A stretch of 64,000 bases of DNA from Armatimonadota bacterium (GTDB lineage Bacteria; Armatimonadota; Fimbriimonadia; Fimbriimonadales; Fimbriimonadaceae). Location: contig JBAXHT010000001.1 in the NCBI GenBank assembly GCA_037138755.1, positions 1,273,805 to 1,337,804 on the forward strand. The letters are read 5' to 3'. Shown in pieces: positions 45,801 through 52,079 of the stretch (positions within the stretch are counted from its first letter, which is position 1; every line of letters begins with the position of its first letter). The translations under genes were made by a program, and so were the position numbers. Below the pieces are notes generated by a model. The model worked only from the letters and a program-made list of their open reading frames with translations, was not told the DNA's origin and made no database searches.

Positions 45801-46592
45801 GCCGACTTCCATCGTCATCGGCGAGTTCAATGCTGGACCACCGTTGCCTGCCACGGCTGCATATCCTTTCTCCGAGCCGGATCGACCGTCTATGACGGTC
45901 ACTGGCTTTTGACCAGCCACAGGCAACAGCGAGAAACGCCAATCCGAACGTGGCCGAACCGCCGTCTGGTCAAACGTGAACACTCCTGAATCCGATTTCA
46001 ACCCAATGCTCTCCGTGGCTCGTTTGAGCCACGGCACGCGAGCGACGGTCACCTTTGCGGAGACCTCGCTCAGCGGATCCTGCTTCCGCATTTTGATCGG
46101 GAACTCAAACGTCGGCACGCCCTTCACCGTCTTCGCAATCTGAATCCAGCAGACCTCCATTCGGAGATCCTGACCATATTCGACGGGGAAGATCCGGACT
46201 CGAAACGTCTTCTTGCCGATAAACTCGATCAGTGCGGGATCCTGCATCCGGGTGGTGATGTTCTTGTAGATTTCCTTTGCCCGTTCTTTCTCTGTAATGA
46301 ATGCGGGAACCCGCTCGCCATGATAGTAGTAGGCGAAGTCCGTCGGAATCGCGCCATCGGGGAGGGTGTAAATGATGTCCAGCTCCGTTCGCCAGTTCTC
46401 TCCCGATTTGAAGATGTGGGTAGCTTTGACCTTAGCGAAATGCCCGGTTACGTCCGCCGTCAGTTCGAGTCGCTTCTGCTGAAGCCGTTCCCCCCTACCG
46501 TCGTTTCCGGCAGTGATTCCTACCTGGCCCAGCGAGGTCCCGGCAACAATAGCCAACCCGCCACACAAAAGAAACTGTCGCATTTTCCCCAT
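42813..46592 (-). CDS. Very large VIT-domain protein with coiled coil and beta-propeller-like C-terminus
   Basis: The product has about 1259 residues. A signal peptide (about 1-25) is followed by a VIT domain, in which FKSGENWRTELDIIYTLPDG and ITEKERAKEIYKN are the hallmarks, extending to about residue 215. A long helical, charged coiled-coil region covers about 330-870, then comes a beta-sandwich. The last 230 residues contain WD- or sensor-propeller-like repeats such as LLGGLPSQ and VTGFGTGVVGTFGGG. VIT domains usually precede a VWA domain (inter-alpha-trypsin-like), but no MIDAS motif was found. It probably forms a surface or periplasmic scaffold. The start is uncertain between ATG 46592, ATG 46583 and GTG 46595. 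Confidence 0.8.
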   Translation of the reverse strand: MGKMRQFLLCGGLAIVAGTSLGQVGITAGNDGRGERLQQKRLELTADVTGHFAKVKATHIFKSGENWRTELDIIYTLPDGAIPTDFAYYYHGERVPAFITEKERAKEIYKNITTRMQDPALIEFIGKKTFRVRIFPVEYGQDLRMEVCWIQIAKTVKGVPTFEFPIKMRKQDPLSEVSAKVTVARVPWLKRATESIGLKSDSGVFTFDQTAVRPRSDWRFSLLPVAGQKPVTVIDGRSGSEKGYAAVAGNGGPALNSPMTMEVGGTKVTSGTYGPASRLSQEVMPNHPGLKIWAYQRIRSMERSAKNREQVIAMSLRHNLISKFTSWIAIPTEERKRFAQMIKEAKTAVKARKLAEDVLKGRLSEKATKAQYAALRMEILSVAADPAAFESTYLHEPISDSINRRIQAAYDFGSLSKSAQHRKLLETEASVASGVQKLRWLGAEPDQADIGSLDGYEQYLTAEVMGKALKGALDWNFIKKHCPSLSSISEENAAQYAYRVATDALFHNIRMGGLKPTDQPVIERLSKLQKKFNIHQDVDQLDQLSMPGYDAQGNSLPELSSEQRSEMARLANRIGFSTESEFLDVPKYRQLREEGSKLQGQWEQRGRIDTEELVEFRNRVNQLSKRMADDCLNRGIAYAFAPWSNLVIRNKDDFESRVDYIQAYRRRLDEYAKTVPALTKQFKYFAEQVDQETSGDVYYAKNQYIEEYGTIGKSEKYRAEAKQRLIKKLAWLYADEARAQREAEAVTFGSRERLITAYRKRGNLNQQEISSLEKQFLTDPSNQWRGEDYKKDRLQRIKLSVEIEGLEETGASQGRVERLKKELEPIIARMGDPLLSLTLPEDTVSAKAIFPWGEVRDLSLNPKSGEYQVRFDIPPTASEGPGQIVVLSFGYSGVPRVHSAPLTVDMTAPALAISVANGRLVIRDTTKQAVRVKAFGSDGEAIALAARGSFEWVSVGGVEGVEGVRVFAFDGAHNVAQYLGSDVVRSEPGIAKLAKVQTLTHELAGMNIQAVGHWRGIDFAGTLDEGLYYRRPGGQWALLGGLPSQAARQFVPFGNELAIRFGSGDLVLLSEDFTFRSINSQLPRRAALAIASDGKTLAVAQTGGFTLLGDSNSNWFDLPELAGGAPSAISIAKGRVEIGIQGRGFFSVDLSSRGITAMAEPQGLTDDWVTGFGTGVVGTFGGGAYFFRDGKLSAISETSGMQVTGISGNLIATRTGVFMLQDGSVRKLDLEGRDEVQGICKTDQGTLLATRKGVLRIAD

Positions 46593-46686
46593 CACTTCGT
46601 ACCTGTGCTGCTAACCCCAACCAAAATGCTGATCGGCCTGTTCCCATAATCTCCTAACTTTCCACTCCCAACTTGCAGCCGAGTGG

Positions 46687-46715
46687 TTGACAAAACCCAT
46701 GTTTCCTCGTCTTAT
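46687..46715 (+). promoter_or_regulatory. Likely sigma-70 promoter of the amidase gene
   Basis: TTGACA at 46687-46692 is a perfect -35 box, followed after 17 bases by TCTTAT (46710-46715), which matches four of six -10 positions. The amidase ATG is nine bases downstream of the -10, so transcription would begin very close to the start codon and give a short leader. The preceding gene (VIT protein) is on the other strand, so a promoter is needed here. Confidence 0.5.
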
Positions 46716-46723
46716 AGGTAAAG

Positions 46724-47590
46724 ATGCCAATTCCCTTTATCGGTCGTCGATTCCGCCCCGCCGAATTCGAGGCGTATCTCAAGACCGTCACATTCACCGA
46801 CTTTCGCCCGGAGTTTGTCACGTTACATCACACCGGAGCTCCTTCACTGGCCACACGCCCAGACGGGCTGACCGACCAGCACCTCCAAAACTTGTTGAGC
46901 TACTACCAAGACCAGCTCGGCTGGAGCGGCGCGCCGCACCTGTTCATCGACGATCGAGCCGATGGGATCATCGTCTTCCAGCGCCTCGATCGACGCGGAG
47001 TCCATGCCGTCAGTTTCAACCGCAACAGTTGGGGGATCGAGATGTTGGGCGAATACGATTCGGAAGAGGTCAATTCGGGGCGCGGTGCCATCGTCCGAGA
47101 CCACGCCGTCAAAGCCATTTCGTTGATGAATAAGCGCATTGGAGCGGCGCCCGAAAGCTTAAAGTTCCACCGAGACGACCCTCAGACCAACAAGACGTGC
47201 CCTGGACTAAAGGTCCAGAAGGCAGACATCGTTGCTAGAGTCGCGGGCGCGATGCAAACGGCTCCTCCTCCAGACATGGTGAGCACATCGGTGCCATGGA
47301 AGGTGTATCTGAGTACGGGACTCGAAATTAGGCTCGTTCACATGGTTTCCGGAAGACCAACGTGCCGGATCAGGGAACTTCTGACACTTTTGCGTCCTGA
47401 CGGCACTTTCTCCCTGAACGGGAGTAAGACCAAAGTGACGTGGAATACCAGCACTGGCAACGTCAAAGTGATTAATGTCGCTCAAATCGACGAGAAGGGA
47501 AGCCCATGGGGATTCCTCAAGGAGATCGCAGAAGCCGCCAGGTATCGATATGATGTCAGCGGAAACAGAATTACACTTACAAAGATTTGA
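46724..47590 (+). CDS. N-acetylmuramoyl-L-alanine amidase (Amidase_2/PGRP type)
   Basis: The 288-residue enzyme has an Amidase_2 domain at about residues 15-180. The first zinc ligand lies in LHHTGAPS (about 35-42), the second in KFHRDDPQTNKTCPG (about 145-159, with the Cys), and HLFIDDRADGIIVFQRLDRRGVH lies between. It cleaves the amide between MurNAc and the stem peptide. The C-terminal 100 residues look like a copper-amine-oxidase N-terminal-like domain (WKVYLSTGLEIRLVHM; IRELLTLLRPDGTF; GNRITLTKI). No signal peptide is visible, as in some phage endolysins, but no phage genes surround it. A good promoter lies just upstream (46687-46715). Confidence 0.88.
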   Translation: MPIPFIGRRFRPAEFEAYLKTVTFTDFRPEFVTLHHTGAPSLATRPDGLTDQHLQNLLSYYQDQLGWSGAPHLFIDDRADGIIVFQRLDRRGVHAVSFNRNSWGIEMLGEYDSEEVNSGRGAIVRDHAVKAISLMNKRIGAAPESLKFHRDDPQTNKTCPGLKVQKADIVARVAGAMQTAPPPDMVSTSVPWKVYLSTGLEIRLVHMVSGRPTCRIRELLTLLRPDGTFSLNGSKTKVTWNTSTGNVKVINVAQIDEKGSPWGFLKEIAEAARYRYDVSGNRITLTKI

Positions 47591-47624
47591 CCACTGGATT
47601 CAGGAGTGAATCGGGACTTTTCGA

Positions 47625-47653
47625 TTGTAATCGACGCAATTACTTGGTATAGT
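47625..47653 (+). promoter_or_regulatory. Likely sigma-70 promoter of the outer-membrane-like protein gene
   Basis: TTGTAA (47625-47630) and TATAGT (47648-47653) are separated by 17 bases, close to the sigma-70 consensus with four and five matches. The start ATG (47669) lies 15 bases downstream of the -10. A GGCGGGA lies between the two and can serve as ribosome site. The promoter would drive the beta-rich protein and the tiny lipoprotein, which end at the terminator at 48533-48560. Confidence 0.55.
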
Positions 47654-47668
47654 GACGGCGGGAATTCT

Positions 47669-48367
47669 ATGATGAACACTCGTATTCTTATCGGTGTTGC
47701 CGCTGCACTCGTCGGTCAAGTCGCACTTGCCAACAGTGAGGGCAGCCAATCACTGCAACTTCGCTACACTGCTTTCGGCGGAGCCGAAAGCCTCTACCGC
47801 AGCTACACTTACCGAGCATCTAACGCCGACGGTAGCTCGTTCCACCTCAAAGCCGTCCAAAGCCTACGGGAAACGACAGGTGCTTTCCCGGCGATCAATA
47901 CTGGCGGAAACGACATTGAGTTCGGAATCACGGCAAACATCGCAGATTTCAACGGGACCTACTCGCTAGGATTCGCGTTTCCTAATACGTTTGCGGACAA
48001 TTCCACGTCGTTCGTCTACGCTGTGACTCGCTCACTGAGCGACACTGTGGGAGTCTCGATCAAGGGTTTCAGCGGAGCAACTTCGGCCAACGCGTTTTTC
48101 GTCAACAAGAACTTCAAGTTGAATAACTCGCTTTCGTTCGACGCAGAAGTCGGTGTGATAATCACTGGCTACTCGACCGTTGATGAGACCACGGGAGCTG
48201 CGAAGCGGAATGCCCTGGTTAACGCCCGGTTGAACTACCAATTGTCGGAGATGCTCAATGCATTTGTTGGCGTGACGAACACCCTCGGCGACTCAACCCG
48301 ATTCTCGCTCAACAGCTCGGTCGGAAACAAGATGGCCCTTACCTTCGGAATCGGAGGCAAATTCTAA
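47669..48367 (+). CDS. Beta-rich, probably outer-membrane-associated protein
   Basis: The 232-residue product has a signal peptide ending near ALAN (about residues 1-22) and a body of alternating hydrophobic strands (SLQLRYTAFGGAESLYRS, SFVYAVTRSLSDTVGVSI, ALVNARLNYQLSEMLNAF) ending in MALTFGIGGKF, a terminal aromatic residue as in beta-barrel outer-membrane proteins. No family was recognised; it may be a small barrel of about 10-12 strands. ATG 47669 is chosen because the signal peptide starts there and a purine-rich site lies upstream. Its stop overlaps the start of the tiny lipoprotein gene (TAATG). Confidence 0.8.
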   Translation: MMNTRILIGVAAALVGQVALANSEGSQSLQLRYTAFGGAESLYRSYTYRASNADGSSFHLKAVQSLRETTGAFPAINTGGNDIEFGITANIADFNGTYSLGFAFPNTFADNSTSFVYAVTRSLSDTVGVSIKGFSGATSANAFFVNKNFKLNNSLSFDAEVGVIITGYSTVDETTGAAKRNALVNARLNYQLSEMLNAFVGVTNTLGDSTRFSLNSSVGNKMALTFGIGGKF

Positions 48368-48513
48368 TGAAGCACCTCAAACTAATCGCCCTAGCTCTCT
48401 TCGTCATTATGGCCCTGATCTTCATCGGTTGCGGAGGCGCATTCCCTGGAGTCGCTGGCGGAGATACAAACAGCAGCGGCTACGGTAACGATAACAACCA
48501 ACCTAACCAGTAG
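48367..48513 (+). CDS. Tiny lipoprotein (48 residues)
   Basis: This short frame starts at ATG 48367, sharing one base with the upstream TAA. It encodes a lysine-bearing N-terminus (MKHLK), a hydrophobic stretch (IALALFVIMALIF) and a lipobox IGCG with Cys22. The remaining 26 residues are Gly/Asn/Ser-rich. It should be a lipoprotein of the outer or inner membrane. It is too short for a folded domain and may be a small companion of the beta-rich protein, with which it is translationally coupled. The Asn/Gln-rich tail resembles the surface anchors of other diderms. A terminator follows 19 bases after its stop. Confidence 0.75.
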   Translation: MKHLKLIALALFVIMALIFIGCGGAFPGVAGGDTNSSGYGNDNNQPNQ

Positions 48514-48532
48514 TCAGGCACACCTGATCAAG

Positions 48533-48560
48533 ATAGCCAGATTTTTTCGAATCTGGCTAT
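48533..48560 (+). terminator. Rho-independent terminator after the lipoprotein gene
   Basis: An 11-base-pair perfect stem (ATAGCCAGATT / AATCTGGCTAT) with a six-base loop (TTTTCG) is followed by TTGACTTT, a partly T-rich tail. It lies 19 bases past the lipoprotein stop and ends the two-gene unit. It is the clearest terminator-like hairpin in the window. Confidence 0.7.
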
Positions 48561-48639
48561 TTGACTTTACAGGGAACGATTTTTGGGCAAACCTCATAAG
48601 CTGGTTACAGTGATAGCCCTCGCCCTGGAAATACCGAAG

Positions 48640-49173
48640 ATGAGTACAGCACCGAAAAGAGAAGACTTTGAACGCTTCATCATTCCCTTGCTGCCTCGAC
48701 TAAACGCCTTCACTCGTCAGTTGACGGGAGCAAACAATGAGATCGCCAGAGACATTGCTCAAGAAGCCATCGTAAAAGGCTTCCAGAGTTTTATGGCGGG
48801 TAAGTTGGAACTCAGCGACCGCACCATGTCCTGGCTCGCCACCGTTGCTCGCAACGAGTTCCTGATGATGAAGCGCAAAGATCGCCGCATCGTCGAATTC
48901 TCGGATGAAGAAGGCGGCTATGAAGCCCAACTTCCGCCGCACGACGGTCAACGAGACGCCGATAACTCAGACACACGCGCGATTCTCCAACAAGCTCTCG
49001 CCGAACTTCCCGAAGACCAGCGTGAAGTTGTCGAACTAGTTGATATGAACCAGTTTGACTATGAAGAAGCCGCCGATATCCTCGGAATTCCCGTAGGAAC
49101 TGTTCGTTCTCGCCTATCCCGCGCCCGCCTCAAACTTGCCGCCCGACTCCACTTTATGGTGAACCCCGTATGA
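48640..49173 (+). CDS. ECF RNA polymerase sigma factor
   Basis: The 177-residue sigma factor has region 2 (FIIPLLPRLNAFTRQLTG; ARDIAQEAIVKGFQSFMAG; WLATVARNEFLMMKRKDRR) and region 4 with a helix-turn-helix (ALAELPEDQREVVELVDMN; YEEAADILGIPVGTVRSRLS). It follows a terminator, and its TGA overlaps the start of a small zinc-finger gene, the typical sigma/anti-sigma arrangement. It should direct transcription in response to an envelope or stress signal. ATG 48640 has no strong ribosome site; an upstream in-frame GTG or TTG (48610, 48583) is possible. Confidence 0.92.
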   Translation: MSTAPKREDFERFIIPLLPRLNAFTRQLTGANNEIARDIAQEAIVKGFQSFMAGKLELSDRTMSWLATVARNEFLMMKRKDRRIVEFSDEEGGYEAQLPPHDGQRDADNSDTRAILQQALAELPEDQREVVELVDMNQFDYEEAADILGIPVGTVRSRLSRARLKLAARLHFMVNPV

Positions 49174-49436
49174 TCAACGCCGAACCCAAACTCCGCCCCT
49201 GCCCTCAAATCCTCTCGAGCATCGAGAAGATCGCCGAAGGCAAAGACTCGAACGGCTTGTTCATGAAGTACGTGAAGAAGCACGTCGAAAAGTGCTCGCA
49301 TTGCGGCGAAGCACTCGATGCCTTAACTTGCTATCAGGATGCAGTCAAAGCTGCCTACAAGGATACGCTGGAGGAAGGTGAATCTAACCTGACCGCCAGT
49401 GATCTCACCTCAATCCTTGACGGAATCAGCCACTGA
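49170..49436 (+). CDS. Small zinc-finger protein, probable anti-sigma factor
   Basis: This 88-residue protein contains K-H-V-E-K-C-S-H-C-G (about residues 37-46), i.e. H-x3-C-x2-C, the zinc-binding motif of anti-sigma factors (ZAS domain). It lacks the membrane span and periplasmic part seen in most anti-sigma factors, so it would be a soluble, cytoplasmic regulator. Its ATG overlaps the sigma-factor stop (ATGA). No other role is suggested by the sequence. It may sense redox state through the Cys residues. Confidence 0.75.
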   Translation: MINAEPKLRPCPQILSSIEKIAEGKDSNGLFMKYVKKHVEKCSHCGEALDALTCYQDAVKAAYKDTLEEGESNLTASDLTSILDGISH

Positions 49437-49494
49437 CATCTAGAATTCGACTGTGGCGACTTCCTTTGACGAAACCCGTTATAGACTGTTTCGT

Positions 49495-50232
49495 ATGGAA
49501 GCCGCCACCCGATCCCGACTCACCTCCGAGCAAGTCGAGCATTTTGACAAGCATGGCTACTCCCTCTTCAACCAGCCCGTTTTCGAAGCCGCCGAGTTCG
49601 CCCGCCTTACCGCCGAATTCGAACGGTGCCTCGAAAAGTACGGAGCCGCCGACCTAGACACCATCCATTTTCGCGAGCCCGTCTTTCTCGATTTCCTGAT
49701 GAACGACAAGGTTCTCGATCTTGTCGAGCCCCTCATTGGCCCCAACATCGGTATCTGGAGCAGCCACTTCATCTGCAAAGAGCCGCGAACCGGCAAAGCA
49801 ACCCCCTGGCATGAAGACTCCGCCTACTGGAACGGCCGAACCAGCACCATGGAGGGCATTGTCACCGTCTGGCTGGCCATCGACCGAGCCTTCCCCGAAA
49901 ACGGCAGCATGGGCGTCGTCCCCGGCACCCACAGCGGAGGCTTCAGCGAATACCAAAAAGTCGACGGAGGCACCAACATCTTCGAAACCGAAGTCATTGG
50001 CGTGGATGAATCCAAGGCTGTTTACTTCACTCTCGAACCAAACGAGTGCTCGCTACACGAAGCCCGCATCATCCACGGAGCGAAAGCAAACACCAGCGAG
50101 TTCCGCCGCTGTGGATACACCATGCGCTACTTCCCAACCACCACCGAGGTGCTTCCAGAGCGAAACCAAGGCCACAAAGTCTGGCTAGCTAGAGGCAAAA
50201 ACCTCTCTAAAACCAAGTTCGAGAACGAGTAA
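49495..50232 (+). CDS. Phytanoyl-CoA dioxygenase (PhyH) family protein
   Basis: The 245-residue enzyme belongs to the Fe(II)/2-oxoglutarate oxygenase superfamily. LTSEQVEHFDKHGYSLF is the usual N-terminal block, HEDSAYW carries the first metal His and Asp, MGVVPGTHSGGF is the typical turn, and HGAKANTSEFRRCGYTMRY holds the distal His (in HGA) and the 2-oxoglutarate-binding Arg. It hydroxylates an unknown small molecule; bacterial relatives act on ectoine, lipids or secondary metabolites. ATG 49495 is close to the conserved LTxEQ block, and a GTG at 49453 is an alternative. Confidence 0.92.
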   Translation: MEAATRSRLTSEQVEHFDKHGYSLFNQPVFEAAEFARLTAEFERCLEKYGAADLDTIHFREPVFLDFLMNDKVLDLVEPLIGPNIGIWSSHFICKEPRTGKATPWHEDSAYWNGRTSTMEGIVTVWLAIDRAFPENGSMGVVPGTHSGGFSEYQKVDGGTNIFETEVIGVDESKAVYFTLEPNECSLHEARIIHGAKANTSEFRRCGYTMRYFPTTTEVLPERNQGHKVWLARGKNLSKTKFENE

Positions 50233-50279
50233 TCCAACCGAGAACCACAACCGCGAACCCAAGTTCGTGATATGATTGC

Positions 50280-50729
50280 ATGGCAAAGTTGGAGACCGCG
50301 CTACAGAACTATCTCGCCGAAAACATCCCCATCACATCCGCGATGGGGATCAAGGTTGCCGTTGCCTCGCCCGAGCGAGTCCTTCTGGAATGTCCGCTCG
50401 AGCCGAATCGAAACCACCGAGGAACCGGTTTCGGAGGCAGTATCGCCAGCATCGCGACCCTCGCCGGCTGGGCCTGGATCTGGGTGATGATGCGCGAGCG
50501 GACGATCCCGCCCAACATCGTGATCTCGAAAAGCAGCATCGAATATGAACAACCGGTTGAAGGGAACTTCAGCGCCGAACTCCGGCCTCCGTCCGATGCT
50601 CAGATCAAGTCATTTATCGACTCCTTCGATCGTCGAGGGTCAGCACGGATCGAGTTGAAAGTCGACGTGCTCTGCCAAGGCGAAGAGGCCGCGTTGTTCA
50701 CCGGAGTCTACGTAGCGGTTAAGTCATAA
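50280..50729 (+). CDS. YiiD C-terminal-like hotdog thioesterase
   Basis: The 149-residue product matches the hotdog-fold thioesterase domain of YiiD. IPITSAMGIKVAVASPERV is followed by LECPLEPNRNHRGTGFGGSI, with the characteristic N-H-x-G-T-x-F-G-G motif, and later SKSSIEYEQPVEG. It is a stand-alone cytosolic domain. It probably hydrolyses acyl-CoA or acyl-ACP thioesters. It lies 13 bases upstream of accB, so a role in fatty-acid metabolism is plausible. Confidence 0.85.
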   Translation: MAKLETALQNYLAENIPITSAMGIKVAVASPERVLLECPLEPNRNHRGTGFGGSIASIATLAGWAWIWVMMRERTIPPNIVISKSSIEYEQPVEGNFSAELRPPSDAQIKSFIDSFDRRGSARIELKVDVLCQGEEAALFTGVYVAVKS

Positions 50730-50741
50730 TAAGGGGCAGGA

Positions 50742-51200
50742 ATGGGCGATCACAAAAAGTTTCAGGGGCATATCGACGAGGTTGCTAAACTGATCTCGGA
50801 ATACAACCTGTCCGAAGCCGAGCTTGAGGTCGACGACTTCAAAATCGTCCTCCGTCGCCAGCGCCCGCAGGTGATGGTCGGAACTCCGGCTCCCCAGCAG
50901 TTCATCGAACAAGCCGTTGAAGAAGCTCCGCCCGCTACGATTCCGGCGTCGGCTCCCGTCCAAACCGGAACCCCGATCAGTAGCCCTATGATGGGAATCT
51001 ATTACGCCTCCTCAAGCCCTTCGGCAGATCCTTATGTGAAGGAAGGTGACACGATCACTGCAGGTCAAGTTGTCGGCCTTATCGAGGCCATGAAGGTCTT
51101 CAACGAAATTCAATCCACCGTCAGCGGCACCGTCAAAAAGATCGTCGCCGAAGGCGGAGCCATCGTCAACCCCGGCGATCCCCTCATGTTCATCGGCTAA
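50742..51200 (+). CDS. accB: Biotin carboxyl carrier protein of acetyl-CoA carboxylase
   Basis: This 152-residue protein is the biotin-bearing subunit of acetyl-CoA carboxylase. The N-terminal helical part (KKFQGHIDEVAKLISEYNLS) is followed by an Ala/Pro-rich linker and the biotinyl domain with GLIEAMKVFNEIQSTVSG, where the Lys of E-A-M-K-V receives biotin. It ends GDPLMFIG. An AAGGGGCAGG ribosome site lies upstream of ATG 50742. accC is not next to it in this window; instead a cyanophycinase-like gene follows after 10 bases. Confidence 0.96.
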   Translation: MGDHKKFQGHIDEVAKLISEYNLSEAELEVDDFKIVLRRQRPQVMVGTPAPQQFIEQAVEEAPPATIPASAPVQTGTPISSPMMGIYYASSSPSADPYVKEGDTITAGQVVGLIEAMKVFNEIQSTVSGTVKKIVAEGGAIVNPGDPLMFIG

Positions 51201-51210
51201 AGTACATCGG

Positions 51211-51873
51211 ATGATAATTGCCTCTCTACTCGCATGTAAAGTCGGAGCGTTTATGCTCGTCGGCGGAGGCAGCACGACCCCCGAAATGGTCGCCAAGTTC
51301 GCCAACCTCTGCGGCGGCTGGGAAGCAAAAATCGTCGTTCTTGGTCAAACCCGCCAGAAACCAAGCGACGCCACAAGCAGCCGCGACTTCCTCCTCAAAC
51401 AAGGTTTCAAGAACGTCGAACTCTACGACGATTCCGAATTCTCACTAACCCGCAAGCGAGAACTCGCCGCCTCCGTCCTTAGCGCCAACGGAATCTGGGT
51501 TCCCGGTGGTGACCAACGCCTCATCGTCGAGCGCCTCGGCGCCGACTGGGGCAAGAACCTATTTGAGAAAGCCATCAAGAACGGCACCAACTGGTTCGGA
51601 ACCAGTGCCGGGGCCATGTGCGTCTCCGACCCCATGATCCGCGACGAAGTCACCGAACCCGGCTTCGGCCTGATCGACTTCCTCATCGACACCCACTTCG
51701 TCAAACGCAACCGCGAAATGCGCCTCAAACGCGCCTTTTTCGGCGGCAAAGCCGGAATGGGCATCGGCCTCGACGAAGGCGAATGGATCATCATCCGTAA
51801 CAACCAAATCGAAGAAACCAAAGGCTCCCCAAGAGTGCTGCACAGGGAATATGCCTCTCCCCTTGCCCCCTGA
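51211..51873 (+). CDS. Cyanophycinase-like serine peptidase (family S51)
   Basis: The 220-residue enzyme has the S51 fold: FMLVGGGSTTPEMVAKF at the start, IWVPGGDQRLIVERLG, and the nucleophile elbow FGTSAGAM (about residues 129-136), where Ser is catalytic. LIDTHFVKRNREMRLKRA follows. It may cleave beta-aspartyl-arginine peptides or, in the wider family, isoaspartyl dipeptides; no cyanophycin synthetase gene is in the window. The last dozen codons run into a GC-rich repeat, so its C-terminus is probably not conserved. Its start follows accB by 10 bases. Confidence 0.9.
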   Translation: MIIASLLACKVGAFMLVGGGSTTPEMVAKFANLCGGWEAKIVVLGQTRQKPSDATSSRDFLLKQGFKNVELYDDSEFSLTRKRELAASVLSANGIWVPGGDQRLIVERLGADWGKNLFEKAIKNGTNWFGTSAGAMCVSDPMIRDEVTEPGFGLIDFLIDTHFVKRNREMRLKRAFFGGKAGMGIGLDEGEWIIIRNNQIEETKGSPRVLHREYASPLAP

Positions 51874-51885
51874 GGGGGAAAGGGG
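51859..51885. repeat. GC-rich imperfect hairpin (dispersed-type repeat)
   Basis: The sequence CCCCTTGCCCCC pairs with GGGGGAAAGGGG around a three-base loop (TGA), with one mismatch. It is embedded in a stretch (about 51850-51905) of C/G runs and GGGTTAGGGGG that resembles intergenic repeats reported in many GC-rich bacteria. It overlaps the last codons of the cyanophycinase-like gene and could act as an RNA hairpin or terminator, although no T tract follows. Confidence 0.4.
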
Positions 51886-52007
51886 CCGGGGGTTAGGGGG
51901 TTGTCGCCCCGAAAAAATCCATTTCCACCGCGCTAAACAACGACGATCAACAGCGCGCAATCCCAACGCACCCCCGGAGTCTCGCCGGGTCTCCCAGACC
52001 TCATTAC

Positions 52008-52055
52008 CGAAGCCCGAAGCCCGAAGCCCGACCACCAAAAGCCAAAAGCCAAAAG
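52008..52055. repeat. Two adjacent heptamer tandem arrays
   Basis: The unit CGAAGCC is repeated three times (52008-52028), followed after six bases by the unit CCAAAAG repeated three times (52035-52055). The two seven-base units share no obvious relation except length. They occupy the end of the 206-base gap between the cyanophycinase-like gene and the SDR gene. Seven-base intergenic tandem repeats occur in other bacteria; whether they form a family in this genome cannot be seen here. Confidence 0.6.
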
Positions 52056-52079
52056 CGAACAGCGGGTAACGTAAAACCC

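Noticed and set aside
46724-47590. Amidase as part of a prophage
   Set aside because: No integrase, terminase, capsid or holin gene surrounds it and codon use matches the chromosome.
51618-51800. Arg/Pro-rich frame of 60 codons within the cyanophycinase-like gene
   Set aside because: It is a shifted reading of the catalytic region of the S51 gene, without a start site or domain.
52008-52055. Heptamer arrays as a possible CRISPR
   Set aside because: Units are seven bases with no spacers and only three copies each; no cas gene is near.
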